A stretch of 23,829 bases of DNA from a virus, in the IMG/VR virus record IMGVR_UViG_3300049489_000779, positions 1-23,829 of that record; one strand, 5' to 3'. Below the pieces are notes generated by a model, which worked only from the letters and a program-made list of their open reading frames with translations, did not search any database and was not told where the DNA came from. Numbering within the stretch: the stretch's first letter is position 1; the number at the start of each line of letters is the position of its first letter. A program made the position numbers and the translations under genes. Shown here piece by piece: positions 1 through 9,400 of this stretch.

Positions 1-1
1 A

Positions 2-202
2 AATAGTGCTGGAGCAACAATTATCGGTGGAGGTGGTGGTGGTGGGGGCGGCAAAGTGCGTATATTTTATTCCTCCACAAACGCAACTCTTTCAAACATT
101 ACCGCAAACGGTGGAACCGGAGGGGTTGGAGATAACGGTGGAGCTACAGGAGCAACTGGAACGGCAGGGATTATTGTTTTTGAATCCATAGCTTTACCAT
201 AA
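2..202 (+). CDS. Polyglycine-rich tail adhesin-like protein, C-terminal end (5' partial)
   Basis: The reading frame is open from the window edge to a TAA at 200-202 and gives the last 66 residues of a protein whose start lies outside the window. It contains a run of eight glycines followed by a beta-strand-like segment (KVRIFYSS), then a Gly/Thr/Ala-rich stretch with GGTGG, GGATGATGTAG, and a hydrophobic end (IIVFESIALP). This is the same architecture as the end of the next gene, so the two are probably tandem paralogues. Glycine-rich motifs of this kind occur in phage tail-tip adhesins (gp38 of T4-like phages packs polyglycine-II helices), so a receptor-binding role is inferred. An overlapping ORF at 6-191 in another frame is a shadow. 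Confidence 0.7.
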   Translation, partial: NSAGATIIGGGGGGGGGKVRIFYSSTNATLSNITANGGTGGVGDNGGATGATGTAGIIVFESIALP

Positions 203-205
203 AAC

Positions 206-1825
206 ATGGCATACTTCCCTTCAAACGCTCTGATTCGTAGACGAAGTGGTGGTTCTGGTACCACGCTAAAAGCTGTACCTGTTTGCGACGGAGCGGACGG
301 TGATGTAACTATTACAACTTCCGTTACATTAACTGCCATAGCAAACTACAACAACCTTACCATTACCAGCTCTGGGACCTTAACCGTTGGAGCTGGTTTT
401 TATTCAGTATACGCTAAAGAAACCATTAACATTAATAGCGGTGGAGTATTAAGGGCTCTATCAACAGATGGCCTTGCTGGCGGCACTGGAACTACAACTA
501 CAGGGAATGTAGGGGCTTCAGAGGCAATGAATCAATGGATTGCATTATCTGGAGGAGCCGGGGGTGCAGGAAGTAGCGGCGCTGGTGGCGCTGGTGGCGC
601 TAACACAGCAACGGGGCCAGAGTTAGTCGGATTGTTTCAAATTCTCACAAAGCAGTCTTTATATCGTCCAACCGCTACGACAATTTCCATGGCCGATTTT
701 CCTTCCGCTCCGAGTGGCGGTGGTGGGGGTGGGAATGGAGCATCTACCGGGGCTACTGGCGGAAGAGGTGCTGGATTTATCTTGCTTGCTTGTAACGAAC
801 TTATCAACGACGGAAGTATTCAGGCAAATGGCGGAAACGGATCGAACGCGGGCGGATCTGGACGCGGCGGTGGTGGTGGTGGAAGCGGCGGAATAGTTCT
901 TGTCTACAGCCAAAAGGAAATGAGCGGATCAGGGGCCGTATCTGTAACGGGCGGAACGGGCGGAACAGGTGGCGGTAGCGGTGGTTTGGCGGGAAGCTCG
1001 GGAGGCGATGGAGTTTTCTACGAAATAAAAGATTTTTTTGGACTTGGAATTGATGGGGATATAACAATTTCATCGTCAACTTCTCTTACAAGAGACATGC
1101 ACTACAATTCGCTAACAATCGACACTGGTGCTAGTTTAGATACGAATAACTGCAAGATTCGGTGTAAAGATTTTTTTACAATTAATGACGGAATGGTAGA
1201 AAATAACGGGAATAACGCTTCGGGGACTGTCGGTGGAGCAGAAGAATTTGGCTCCATGATTAAAAATGGCGGTGGTGGTGGTGGCGCTAGGGTAAACGGA
1301 CGACAACGAAAGCTAACTTACGGATCTGGTGCTGGTGGAACTGGAGGAGATTTCACGGCAGGAAACGGCTATGGCGGATATGGTGGGGTAGGAAACCAAG
1401 ATAATGTCGGCTCTTATTATGCCCTGGCTGGTCTGGCAGGTAGAATAAATGCAACTGGCGGGAATTTTACCCTTACAGATAGCGCGTCTTACGCGGGAAT
1501 GGCTGGGGGTGGCGGCGGCGGATCTGGCTCTGGCGCAAGCTATGGAGCTGGCGGCGGTGGTGGTGGAATTGTTTATATTGCGGCAAAGACAATAAACCTC
1601 AACGGTGGGTCCGTTACAGCTACGGGCGGAAATGGAGCGAATGCTTCTGGTGGTTCAAGTGGCGGCGGCGGTGGCGGTGGTGGCGGCATAATCTTCTTCA
1701 TATACGAAACAAAAAACGGATCATCTACCACAACTACTGTAACTGGGGGAACGGCCGGTACGAGTAACGGTGTGGGGGCTCCAGTGGCAGGAACTAGCGG
1801 TACAGTATTCAACTTTGAAATCTAG
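206..1825 (+). CDS. Polyglycine-rich tail adhesin-like protein
   Basis: This is a 539-residue protein with many runs of 4-9 glycines separated by short hydrophobic beta-strands (for example GIVLVYS, GIVYIAAK, IIFFIYE). It is built from two related modules. Module one begins near residue 28 with DGADGDVTI, followed by YNNLTI; module two begins near residue 280 with GIDGDITI, followed by YNSLTI. Each then runs into a strand-rich segment and a long Gly-rich segment. The layout resembles polyglycine sandwich adhesins such as gp38 of T4-like phages, which bind host surface receptors at the fibre tip. That function is inferred from composition and neighbours, not from a recognised domain. The ATG lies 3 bases after the stop of the preceding paralogue, with no good ribosome site, so coupled translation is likely. 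Glycine codons are mostly GGT, GGC and GGA, so the repeats are not a simple DNA repeat. Confidence 0.8.
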   Translation: MAYFPSNALIRRRSGGSGTTLKAVPVCDGADGDVTITTSVTLTAIANYNNLTITSSGTLTVGAGFYSVYAKETININSGGVLRALSTDGLAGGTGTTTTGNVGASEAMNQWIALSGGAGGAGSSGAGGAGGANTATGPELVGLFQILTKQSLYRPTATTISMADFPSAPSGGGGGGNGASTGATGGRGAGFILLACNELINDGSIQANGGNGSNAGGSGRGGGGGGSGGIVLVYSQKEMSGSGAVSVTGGTGGTGGGSGGLAGSSGGDGVFYEIKDFFGLGIDGDITISSSTSLTRDMHYNSLTIDTGASLDTNNCKIRCKDFFTINDGMVENNGNNASGTVGGAEEFGSMIKNGGGGGGARVNGRQRKLTYGSGAGGTGGDFTAGNGYGGYGGVGNQDNVGSYYALAGLAGRINATGGNFTLTDSASYAGMAGGGGGGSGSGASYGAGGGGGGIVYIAAKTINLNGGSVTATGGNGANASGGSSGGGGGGGGGIIFFIYETKNGSSTTTTVTGGTAGTSNGVGAPVAGTSGTVFNFEI

Positions 1826-1833
1826 AGCGAGAA

Positions 1834-2850
1834 ATGGAAATCAAGCAAAGTACATCGTTTCAAACCATCGTCTTTTTTCAAGACTCGACTACTGGTGCTG
1901 GATACACCGGACTGAATGGATCTGACGTAACCGTTTATTTGTCAAAACACGGAGATACTTCAAACACCGTCACTATTAGCCCAACCCCTCCGGGGTGGGC
2001 CGAGATTAGTTCAACAAACTCTCCTGGCCTTTACAAGTTTACTTTATCGACTACAGACACAAACACTCTTGGCTATTTGTGCCTGTCAGCAAAGACAGCG
2101 ACCGCTGGCGTAGACCCATATATTGCGGTCTTTGAAATTGTAGCAAATCTCGAAGCAGATACCTACGCCAGAATCGGTGCTCCAGTTGGTGCCTCAATTT
2201 CGGCAGATATCGCAAACGTAGACGATCTAACCGCAGACGCAGTTTGGGATGAACTAACCTCCGGCCACTCTACTGTTGGAAGTTTTGGCAAACTACTTAC
2301 GGACAACGTAAACGCAACCATCTCCTCCAGATCATCTCATTCCGCCGCAGACGCAGCAGACGCAGTTTGGGATGAAGCTACTTCAGGACACACTACTGCG
2401 GGAACGTTTGGCAAGTTGATCTCAGACTTTGAAGCCGATATGTGGGGAACGGCTCACGCTTCCTTCACTACGCCAGGCACGTTTGGGTACCTACTCCACA
2501 CATACCTAGACGCAGCAGTTTCAAGTGCAGGCGGTGGCGTTACTTTTGAGTATACCGCTGGTGGAGAAACCGTCCAACCGTATCCGTATTCTGTTCAAGG
2601 TCTCTCCAGAATTCTAACCAGAGTTGTTTATAGCGAAGCGGTCCAGATGGACTCAAACCCTTCTTTTACTTCAAGCGCGTTGAACCCAGCCAATTATGCC
2701 CTAGTCGGAGCTGGCAGTCCAACTGTTGTCGGGGTGTCCCAAGTTAACTCATCCACGGTTGATCTTTCAACCACTACGCAAACTGTGGGTGCCTCTTACA
2801 CGCTTACAATTTCTAACGTCAAAGACCTAAACGGTAACGTGATTGTATAA
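1834..2850 (+). CDS. Tail/baseplate appendage protein with ADAVWDE repeats and Ig-like C-terminus
   Basis: This is a 338-residue, probably virion, protein. Residues 1-105 form a beta-rich domain of the kind seen at the N-terminus of phage appendage proteins. Residues about 130-235 contain two clear copies and one degenerate copy of a repeat with core ADAVWDE, then TSGH, T, G, FGKL; the last copy reads ADMWGTAHASF, then GTFGYLL. This repeat is common in phage tail-region proteins. The last 80 residues (SRILTRVVYSEAVQMD to LTISNVKDLNGNVI) look like an SbsA/Big-type Ig-like domain. The ATG follows GCGAG at a short distance and lies 8 bases after the previous stop. The stop overlaps the next start by one base (TAATG). 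No enzymatic motif was seen; a structural or adhesive role is inferred from context. Confidence 0.75.
   Translation: MEIKQSTSFQTIVFFQDSTTGAGYTGLNGSDVTVYLSKHGDTSNTVTISPTPPGWAEISSTNSPGLYKFTLSTTDTNTLGYLCLSAKTATAGVDPYIAVFEIVANLEADTYARIGAPVGASISADIANVDDLTADAVWDELTSGHSTVGSFGKLLTDNVNATISSRSSHSAADAADAVWDEATSGHTTAGTFGKLISDFEADMWGTAHASFTTPGTFGYLLHTYLDAAVSSAGGGVTFEYTAGGETVQPYPYSVQGLSRILTRVVYSEAVQMDSNPSFTSSALNPANYALVGAGSPTVVGVSQVNSSTVDLSTTTQTVGASYTLTISNVKDLNGNVIV
2233..2376 (+). repeat. In-frame 21-bp direct repeat encoding ADAVWDE
   Basis: The same 21 bases (starting GCAGACGCAGTTTGGG) occur at 2233-2253 and 2356-2376, spaced 123 bases or exactly 41 codons apart. They encode the core of the protein repeat in the appendage gene. 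Exact DNA identity suggests a recent duplication or gene-conversion event within the repeat array. Confidence 0.85.
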
Positions 2851-5800
2851 TGTCTATCTCAATTTTTTCAACACCCTCCGAAGCAACTCCGGCCAACATT
2901 GAACCGTTGCCAGGGCAACCTGCGTCTGTTGCAAATGGAGCGGTAAACGAAGATCCAGAAAAGCTGATTAGAAAGTTTCTTAATCCGGTTCTAAAGGGGC
3001 CGAATTGGGACATTCTAATTGCCGCTATGTCTTCCGGGGACGCTTACAACCGAGATTTGGCCAGAAAGGTTCTCAATCAGCTATTTATCTCAACAGCTAC
3101 CGGAAAGTATCTTGATCAGCGTGGAGTTGATTACGGAGTTAGGCGCCCTGAAGACATCGGAATGGACGATGAACTTTACCGTAAGTATATTCTTACGTCT
3201 GTTCACGAGAAGCTGACGCTAAATTCCATTCTCAAGAATCTAGAAATCTTCTACACAACTGACAATACCAGAGCCGCTATTTCTTCTGGAGAAGGTCCGT
3301 ACGTAATTGAAGACGAAGATAACTTACTCGTAGTTCTAGACAAAACAAATACAGTTGAGGTTGTGTTTCTAGAAACCGACTTCATTGATCCAGCCGTTGC
3401 ATCGGCTTTTGAAATCGCCAACTCTATCAATGCAGCTTTTTCAAAAGCAAGAGTAACCGCTTTCGCCCTGGCGTTTACTAATGCTGAAACCGGACTAGAC
3501 TACGTAAAGATTTACAGCGGGGCTTTGGGATTGCAGGGCTCTGTTCAAATCTTGGGTGGCAAGGCACAGAATGTATTGTTGTTCCCCACTCCAATTACTC
3601 TTACTTATGCGGGAACCACAATCACTATTTCTCAGGGTTCTGACGCAACGGTAGCTAGGTATAAATTTACTGGCACAAATCCCGGCTTTTACAAGATCAA
3701 AGAAGGCGACTACGTTAGTTGTTTCGGGCCTGGCTTTACTGGCGGCAACGTTGGCTCGTTCGTTGTCTTAGAGAGCGGGATCGACAGCGGATCTTTATAC
3801 TTCGATGTAGACAATTCAAACTGGGAAGCAGCTACAGTTGTCTTGACCTCACTCTCTGACTTTACTGCCTTTACCCCGGAACGCTACACGGTCTATAACG
3901 CAAATGCTCCAGCTATTGCGGCTGTTCCTAGTCCTGAAAATTCCTTACGAATTGATATTCCGGCTACCTCTGAGTTAGTTTCCCGGACAGAGACTACCGC
4001 TGGGTATTTAGACGAGGGAAATACGGAGCTTGATTTAAGTCAAGTTGGATTTTTTGCGTCCAGAGACGGCTACGCCGGAACAGCAGATTTTGATAATGAA
4101 ATTACTGTTGGCGGAATGACGCACAACCTTTCTACAGATGGGGGCTTTGCACACGTAGATGGAATCAGAATTCTAGAAGTAGACTCGTCCGGGTTTGGTG
4201 CTGGGTTTGAAACCTCCTCTGAGATGACTGACTTTGCATTCCATAGCCATTCCGCTGTTACATTAGATGACTATAGAGTTCTGGTTGCTGGCGGTAATGA
4301 CGACGTTACCGAACGTATCGAGTCGTATCTTCTAGACCTAGAGACTGGATACGTAAACGGACCGGACATGAACCAGGAACGCACTTTGTTTTCTATGGTC
4401 AAGCTACTTGACGGAAGAGTTCTTGCCATTGGTGGATACTACGCAGGAAACGCTATAGCAGATTGTGAGATTTACGATCCAGACACAGACACTTGGACGA
4501 TTACGGGATCTCTAAATAACGCCAGATGGGGGCACAAGGCTCTGCTATTACCTTCAGGTGAAGTTATCGCTTTCGGAGGCAACGCGGCAGGTGAGGCTCT
4601 GGAAAGATACGATCCAACTACCGGAGAATGGGAAGAACTTGTTTCTACATTGACAGCAAGACGTTATCATTCGTTTGATTTCTTGGACCAAAACAGGATT
4701 TTGGTTGCAGGTGGTCAGACCATTGGTGGGTCTCAAATAACTTCAGACGATTTGATAAACATTTTGTTTTTGGATGAACCTACAGTTCCGTTTACTACAA
4801 TTACTTCTGGATTAAACGTAAATAAACATGCTACATCATTTGTGGATGTTCTTGGAAGTTCTGGTCGTTTATACGCTTTTGGCGGAAGCACGGCAAATAC
4901 AAAATACTTCGATCCATTTACATTAACTTGGACCGCTGGCCCAACAATGCAGGTAGCGCGAACGTCTTTTACTGCAACCAAGATGGACAGTAGTAGGGTG
5001 TTACTGGTTGGTGGTTCAGCTACAACTCCATTTGCTGAAGTATTCGATCCGTTCACTAACGAAATTACAACTCCAATCAACGACTACTCAGATGCCATTC
5101 TTTCACTAACGGACCCGTTCAGTAAGCATACCGCCACACTATCGTATTCAGAACAAGGTTACGGATACAAAGTACCGTACGTGGTAATTATTAACGGAAC
5201 TGACAACTTAGGAACTTTCGGTGTAATTATCAACACGCTTTACCAAGAGCACATAGAATTATCTTCGGGTAGGGTGAACGGTTATTTGAAATATTCATAC
5301 GTTGATTCCACAACCTTCGCTTTGCATACAGACAGTGTTAGGCCCGACCAATCAGACTCATTTGATTTAACTGAAGCCACCGTTACGCCTATTCTTGCAG
5401 AGATCAGCGAAACCGGAATGTTCCTACTAGATCCACAAAACGGATTGGCAATCACCGCAAACGAAACCTTCATCACGCAAAACCTAAACAAGAATCAATC
5501 ATACTCAAGTATTGATATCGACGACTCCACGGTTTTCCCAGATGAACCAGGATACGTCGTATTCAACTTCGGAAACGATAAGCAGTTTGGTCCAGTTAGA
5601 TACATCAATTCAATCGGAGATAAGCTACTTCTAGAAAAACAATTCATTATTCCGTTTTCGTCAAATGCTGCTGATGAAATTACGGTAACTCTACTTACTC
5701 AAAAAGAGCTGTTCAATCCGACCAACGCACAGGAACTTGGCGCAGTTTATGCTACAAACGGAACATCTCCTCTAAACGCAGCTATAACTACGATTGAGAA

Positions 5801-5969
5801 CACCGTAGCTGCTGGAATTACTACTGATAAGCGAATCCGATACCCTTCCGACCTTGGTCTAGGCGGCGCAGGTAGTCCAACAGAACAATCGCAAAAACTG
5901 TCTGACAAAGTAGCTGTATATGGCGGAAACAATGTAGACGACGAGCTAAACAAAGCAAGGAATTCCTAA
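2850..5969 (+). CDS. Baseplate-like structural protein with an internal kelch beta-propeller
   Basis: This is a 1039-residue protein. The first 190 residues (STATGKYLDQRGVDYGVRRP near residue 90, then repeated acidic and hydrophobic helices) resemble the N-terminus of baseplate-wedge J-like proteins of contractile-tailed phages. Residues about 460-750 hold at least six kelch repeats. Each has a hydrophobic strand ending in GG (VLVAGG, VLAIGG, VIAFGG, ILVAGG, LYAFGG, VLLVGG), several with a following YDP or FDP and a W (EIYDPDTDTW, ERYDPTTGEW, KYFDPFTLTW). Kelch repeats fold as beta-propellers that bind protein or sugar ligands. The remaining 250 residues are beta-rich and unrecognised. The gene starts in a TAATG overlap with the gene before and ends in a TAATG overlap with the gene after. 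A tail-baseplate position with an exposed binding propeller is my inference; the baseplate assignment itself is moderate. Confidence 0.75.
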   Translation: MSISIFSTPSEATPANIEPLPGQPASVANGAVNEDPEKLIRKFLNPVLKGPNWDILIAAMSSGDAYNRDLARKVLNQLFISTATGKYLDQRGVDYGVRRPEDIGMDDELYRKYILTSVHEKLTLNSILKNLEIFYTTDNTRAAISSGEGPYVIEDEDNLLVVLDKTNTVEVVFLETDFIDPAVASAFEIANSINAAFSKARVTAFALAFTNAETGLDYVKIYSGALGLQGSVQILGGKAQNVLLFPTPITLTYAGTTITISQGSDATVARYKFTGTNPGFYKIKEGDYVSCFGPGFTGGNVGSFVVLESGIDSGSLYFDVDNSNWEAATVVLTSLSDFTAFTPERYTVYNANAPAIAAVPSPENSLRIDIPATSELVSRTETTAGYLDEGNTELDLSQVGFFASRDGYAGTADFDNEITVGGMTHNLSTDGGFAHVDGIRILEVDSSGFGAGFETSSEMTDFAFHSHSAVTLDDYRVLVAGGNDDVTERIESYLLDLETGYVNGPDMNQERTLFSMVKLLDGRVLAIGGYYAGNAIADCEIYDPDTDTWTITGSLNNARWGHKALLLPSGEVIAFGGNAAGEALERYDPTTGEWEELVSTLTARRYHSFDFLDQNRILVAGGQTIGGSQITSDDLINILFLDEPTVPFTTITSGLNVNKHATSFVDVLGSSGRLYAFGGSTANTKYFDPFTLTWTAGPTMQVARTSFTATKMDSSRVLLVGGSATTPFAEVFDPFTNEITTPINDYSDAILSLTDPFSKHTATLSYSEQGYGYKVPYVVIINGTDNLGTFGVIINTLYQEHIELSSGRVNGYLKYSYVDSTTFALHTDSVRPDQSDSFDLTEATVTPILAEISETGMFLLDPQNGLAITANETFITQNLNKNQSYSSIDIDDSTVFPDEPGYVVFNFGNDKQFGPVRYINSIGDKLLLEKQFIIPFSSNAADEITVTLLTQKELFNPTNAQELGAVYATNGTSPLNAAITTIENTVAAGITTDKRIRYPSDLGLGGAGSPTEQSQKLSDKVAVYGGNNVDDELNKARNS

Positions 5970-6388
5970 TGGCTCAAAGACATGCTCTTACAGCAGCAGA
6001 CCTAAAGATGTACATCAACAACAAGCCTTTTGGCATTGCTACATCTTTTGAAGTCAGGATGAGTTCCGGTAGAACCCCCATCTACGGGATCGACTCTGGT
6101 GAACCACAAGAGTTAGCCGAAAGCCAGTATAAAGTTACTGGCCGGATAAATTTCGTCAAGGTCAAATTGGACGGTGGCATTGAGCGCAGGGGTTTGGTTG
6201 CGCTACCTCACAATTACAAACTGGAAAAGTATATTACTATAAACCTCCTTGACCGTCAATTTGATTCCTCTGTATTTTTTGCAGATAAAGCCCAGGTAAT
6301 TTCTCACGGTTTCAGCGTAGACAGGGGCATTGTGAGAGGATACCTGGAGTTTGAAGCAATCGGCTATGTAGCCGATAACATTGAATAG
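5969..6388 (+). CDS. Small tail protein, tail-tube-like fold (tentative)
   Basis: This is a 139-residue, beta-rich protein with no signal peptide or enzymatic motif. The pattern of a short N-terminal helix (LTAADLKMYI), a strand with an inward turn (FGIATSFEVRMSSG), a long central sheet and a closing strand (VRGYLEFEAIGYV) resembles XkdM/gp19-type tail-tube proteins and small baseplate hub proteins. That resemblance is judged by eye only. It is translationally coupled to the baseplate-like gene by a TAATG overlap and sits just before the main fibre gene, which fits a tail-tip component. A conserved hypothetical virion protein is the safe fallback label. Confidence 0.7.
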   Translation: MAQRHALTAADLKMYINNKPFGIATSFEVRMSSGRTPIYGIDSGEPQELAESQYKVTGRINFVKVKLDGGIERRGLVALPHNYKLEKYITINLLDRQFDSSVFFADKAQVISHGFSVDRGIVRGYLEFEAIGYVADNIE

Positions 6389-6412
6389 CCTGCCCTAATC
6401 TTATAGGGTAGG
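6389..6412 (+). other. Intergenic hairpin
   Basis: Bases 6389-6397 (CCTGCCCTA) pair with 6404-6412 (TAGGGTAGG) as a 9-bp stem with one G-U pair and a 6-base loop. It lies directly after the stop of the tail-tube-like gene and 30 bases before the fibre start. No T-tract follows, so a classical intrinsic terminator is not supported; an RNA-processing, stability or attenuation element is possible. It lies in the only gap of notable length (54 bases) in the rightward block. Confidence 0.5.
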
Positions 6413-6442
6413 TGTAGTAAAATCCCCCAGAAAGGTGAGCAA

Positions 6443-9400
6443 ATGTCCGTTCTACGTCAATTCAACTATCTTGGCCAGCAACGCTTGGATCTCAGCCATC
6501 TGCGTAGCATCGAGTCAAGCATTGTGGCGGACTTTGATCTTTTAGCGGGACAGGTCCTTTCTGGCGCTAAATCATATGTGGTAAAAGGACTGACCATCAG
6601 CCCTTCGTTTATTGGCAGCTCAGCCAATTTAGTAGAGCTAGATGTTAGAGATGCCCTGATTCTGCACTACCTTGCCGCCGAGAATGGAACGATCTATTCG
6701 TTCCCTCGTACAGACGAGGTGACTAACCTGGATGTACTAGATCCTTCAGTAAACAGCAAAGTAATTGGATCGTTCATTGCTTCAGAAAAGCACTATATTG
6801 GAATCGATTTGTTCAGGAAGACAGATCCATTAACAAACGATGTTGTCAAGTTTTTAGACGCAGACACTAAGCTGGAATTCAGCAAGATTGTTCCAACTGC
6901 TCGGGTTTTAGATTACACAATCTATGTATCCCTGGAACCATTCGTTGTTTCTAGCAATATTCTACCTATTGCTATCATCAGTACAAATGCCAGCAATCAG
7001 GTGACAGTTCTGCAAGACGCTCGCCCAATGTTTTTTAGCCTAACGAACGGGCGAGATACTCCAAATAAAAACTACAAATTCCCTTGGTCTGCCGGGCGTG
7101 ATGCCCAGGTTGTATTGAATACGGGAGCTACTCAAGATTCTGCGTTTTTAATCGGAGATAAGAACCTAAATTCACTAAAAGACTGGGTAGATGCGGTAAA
7201 TACTAGACTTTGGGAAGTAGGTGGTGGTCAATCCTGGTATTCAGCCACGTCAGATAGAGATGTAAAGGTAGCTTTTGGCCCGGATACTTTAGGGGATGGG
7301 TACAACGTTACGTTTGTTGCTGGTCCTGCGACCAAAGTGACTTATACTGGGCAAACCGTTAATTTACAGGTCGGAGAAACAGTAGATTTTGGTGGCGGTG
7401 CAACCAACCGCACGATTTATGCAATCGTGGACAACGGTGCAACTGGAACCATCTACATTAGCGGAAATGCGACTGGCGTATCTGGATCAATTACCGGCGA
7501 CACTACAGGAGGCGACGGTACTGTTGGTGTCGCGACTTTTAGCGTTTCAGATATTTTAATCTGGAAAGATATCTCGATCCTTTTTGCAAATAGCGCGGCG
7601 ACCTTCAACGAAGTAAATGATGCCACCGATGGCGTTACGTTCTTGGACGGCCAATGCCTATATGTTGATATCAACCGCGAAACAGACTTGACTGCTCCCG
7701 CTGGACTAAACGCCGCAATTGCCGATCTGGATTCACTAGGCTCGCCTACTATCCCCGGCTCTCGTTTTGTTCTGGCTTGGCGACACGGAGATAATGTCTA
7801 CTTAAGAGATCAGCCATTTGAAGCTGGCCGGAGCTACAACGTAGCTACCGTCAGCGCATTTGGGGATGTTCGTTTATATGAAAATGACAATGAAGCGTTC
7901 AACTCCGCAACGCCGGAGGCTCTATCTTCGTTTAATTTCGACTCCAACCATGGCGTTCCTAAACTCAACTCAGTTGGAACGCGCCTTCTTGGAACTACGG
8001 TCGTTGGTACAGATGGAAATTGGTTTGTTGGAACCAACGATCGTTTAGTTGCTCGAAATGCTCCCAGCGCAGGCCAAGCTTCTGTTTTAGTAGATGGGTC
8101 AAATCCAGCAAGCACAGCGATCAGTAGCGCGGCGTTGAGAGTGAATGTCACAACTCTTGATGACGGAGATCATTTCCTCGGCATTACAAGTAACGCTTCA
8201 AGTATTCTTTCTGTTTATAAAAACACCGCAACTGGAACCAATGCAGATTTTCGATTTTTTGGTAGCGGTAGATTCGTAGCAAACACTGTTGTTGGAAGTA
8301 CAACTACAGATTCTATTTTACAACTCTACTCTTCGAACGCTTTATCTAGCGGAGAGTATTATTTTAATATCACAGACGGAAACGGCCTATCGGCCGATCT
8401 CTCTCTTCTGTCTCTTAAAAGAACAACTGCGCGTGAATTCCTGTTAGGGAATTCTACCGACTTTAGTATTTACTCTGGAGACGAAACCGGAAGTGTTTTT
8501 AGTGTCGATGGTGCAACAGGGGATACAATCATAGAAGGTGCCCTTGATCTAAACGGACCGCTTGATGTGCTTGGCTCGACGATACATCGCGCCGATGTAA
8601 TTCTATACAATGCCGTTGATTTACATTTATACGAAGATGCTGGGACTCTTATCTCCGCTTCTCTCACTAGCGGTACAACAACAGGCGGAAAGCTAGAACT
8701 TTACGATGGAGCCAACGCCCTTCGCTGTATTATCCGAGGACAGCATTCCGCTGGTCAGAATATTGCCTTATTCCAAGGAGATCCTGGCGGAACAACTGCC
8801 GCTGACTCAATTGTCTATATCAATTCTACAGCGGCAGTAGGTGCTAACGAATGTTTTTTGTCAATTGCCGATAACGGAACAGAGGTGTTCTCGGTCAACA
8901 ATAATGATGTAGTACTCAGAAACGGCTACGACCTGGCTATGTACTCCACTGGCGCCGCTCTAAACGTGTCTATAGATGGAGACACTGGAGACACCAAACT
9001 ATTTAACGGTGGAGATCTTTTTATTTACTCTGACGCCTCTCCAGGTGCCCTACCAAAATTTAGCGTAGCGGGGGTAAACGGGGACACTAAGTTATACAGC
9101 GGAGCACTTCTAAAGATTTACTCAGATGTAGGCGCTACAGAGCAATTCACTGTAGATGGAAACAACGGAAATACTTTCGTAAATGGCACTCTAGAGGTAG
9201 ACGGTGCAACCAATTTGGATAGCACGCTTGATGTGGCTGGAGATACCACCCTATCAGGGAGTACCAGCAACAATGACATTATTTGGACAAACCGTCGAGA
9301 TAAGTCTATTTTTAAGCTAGCTGTTCCTTATAAAACCGCCGGAACTGTAGGTCAGGAATTGAATTACCACAAGATCAACCTTTTCGACGGCGCATCTCAA

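Noticed and set aside
6-191. Open frame with ATG-type start at the left edge
   Set aside because: It is a shadow of the glycine-rich gene in frame 2-202, whose translation has the poly-Gly/strand pattern of the neighbouring paralogue.
540-1690. Repeated GGTGG/GGCGG sequence as a possible CRISPR or tandem repeat array
   Set aside because: Spacing is irregular and follows glycine codons in one frame; there are no conserved repeat-spacer units.
804-1812. Minus-strand ORFs rich in Arg/Pro/His opposite the polyglycine gene
   Set aside because: They are the antisense of GGN codon runs, with composition dictated by the repeats and no start signals.
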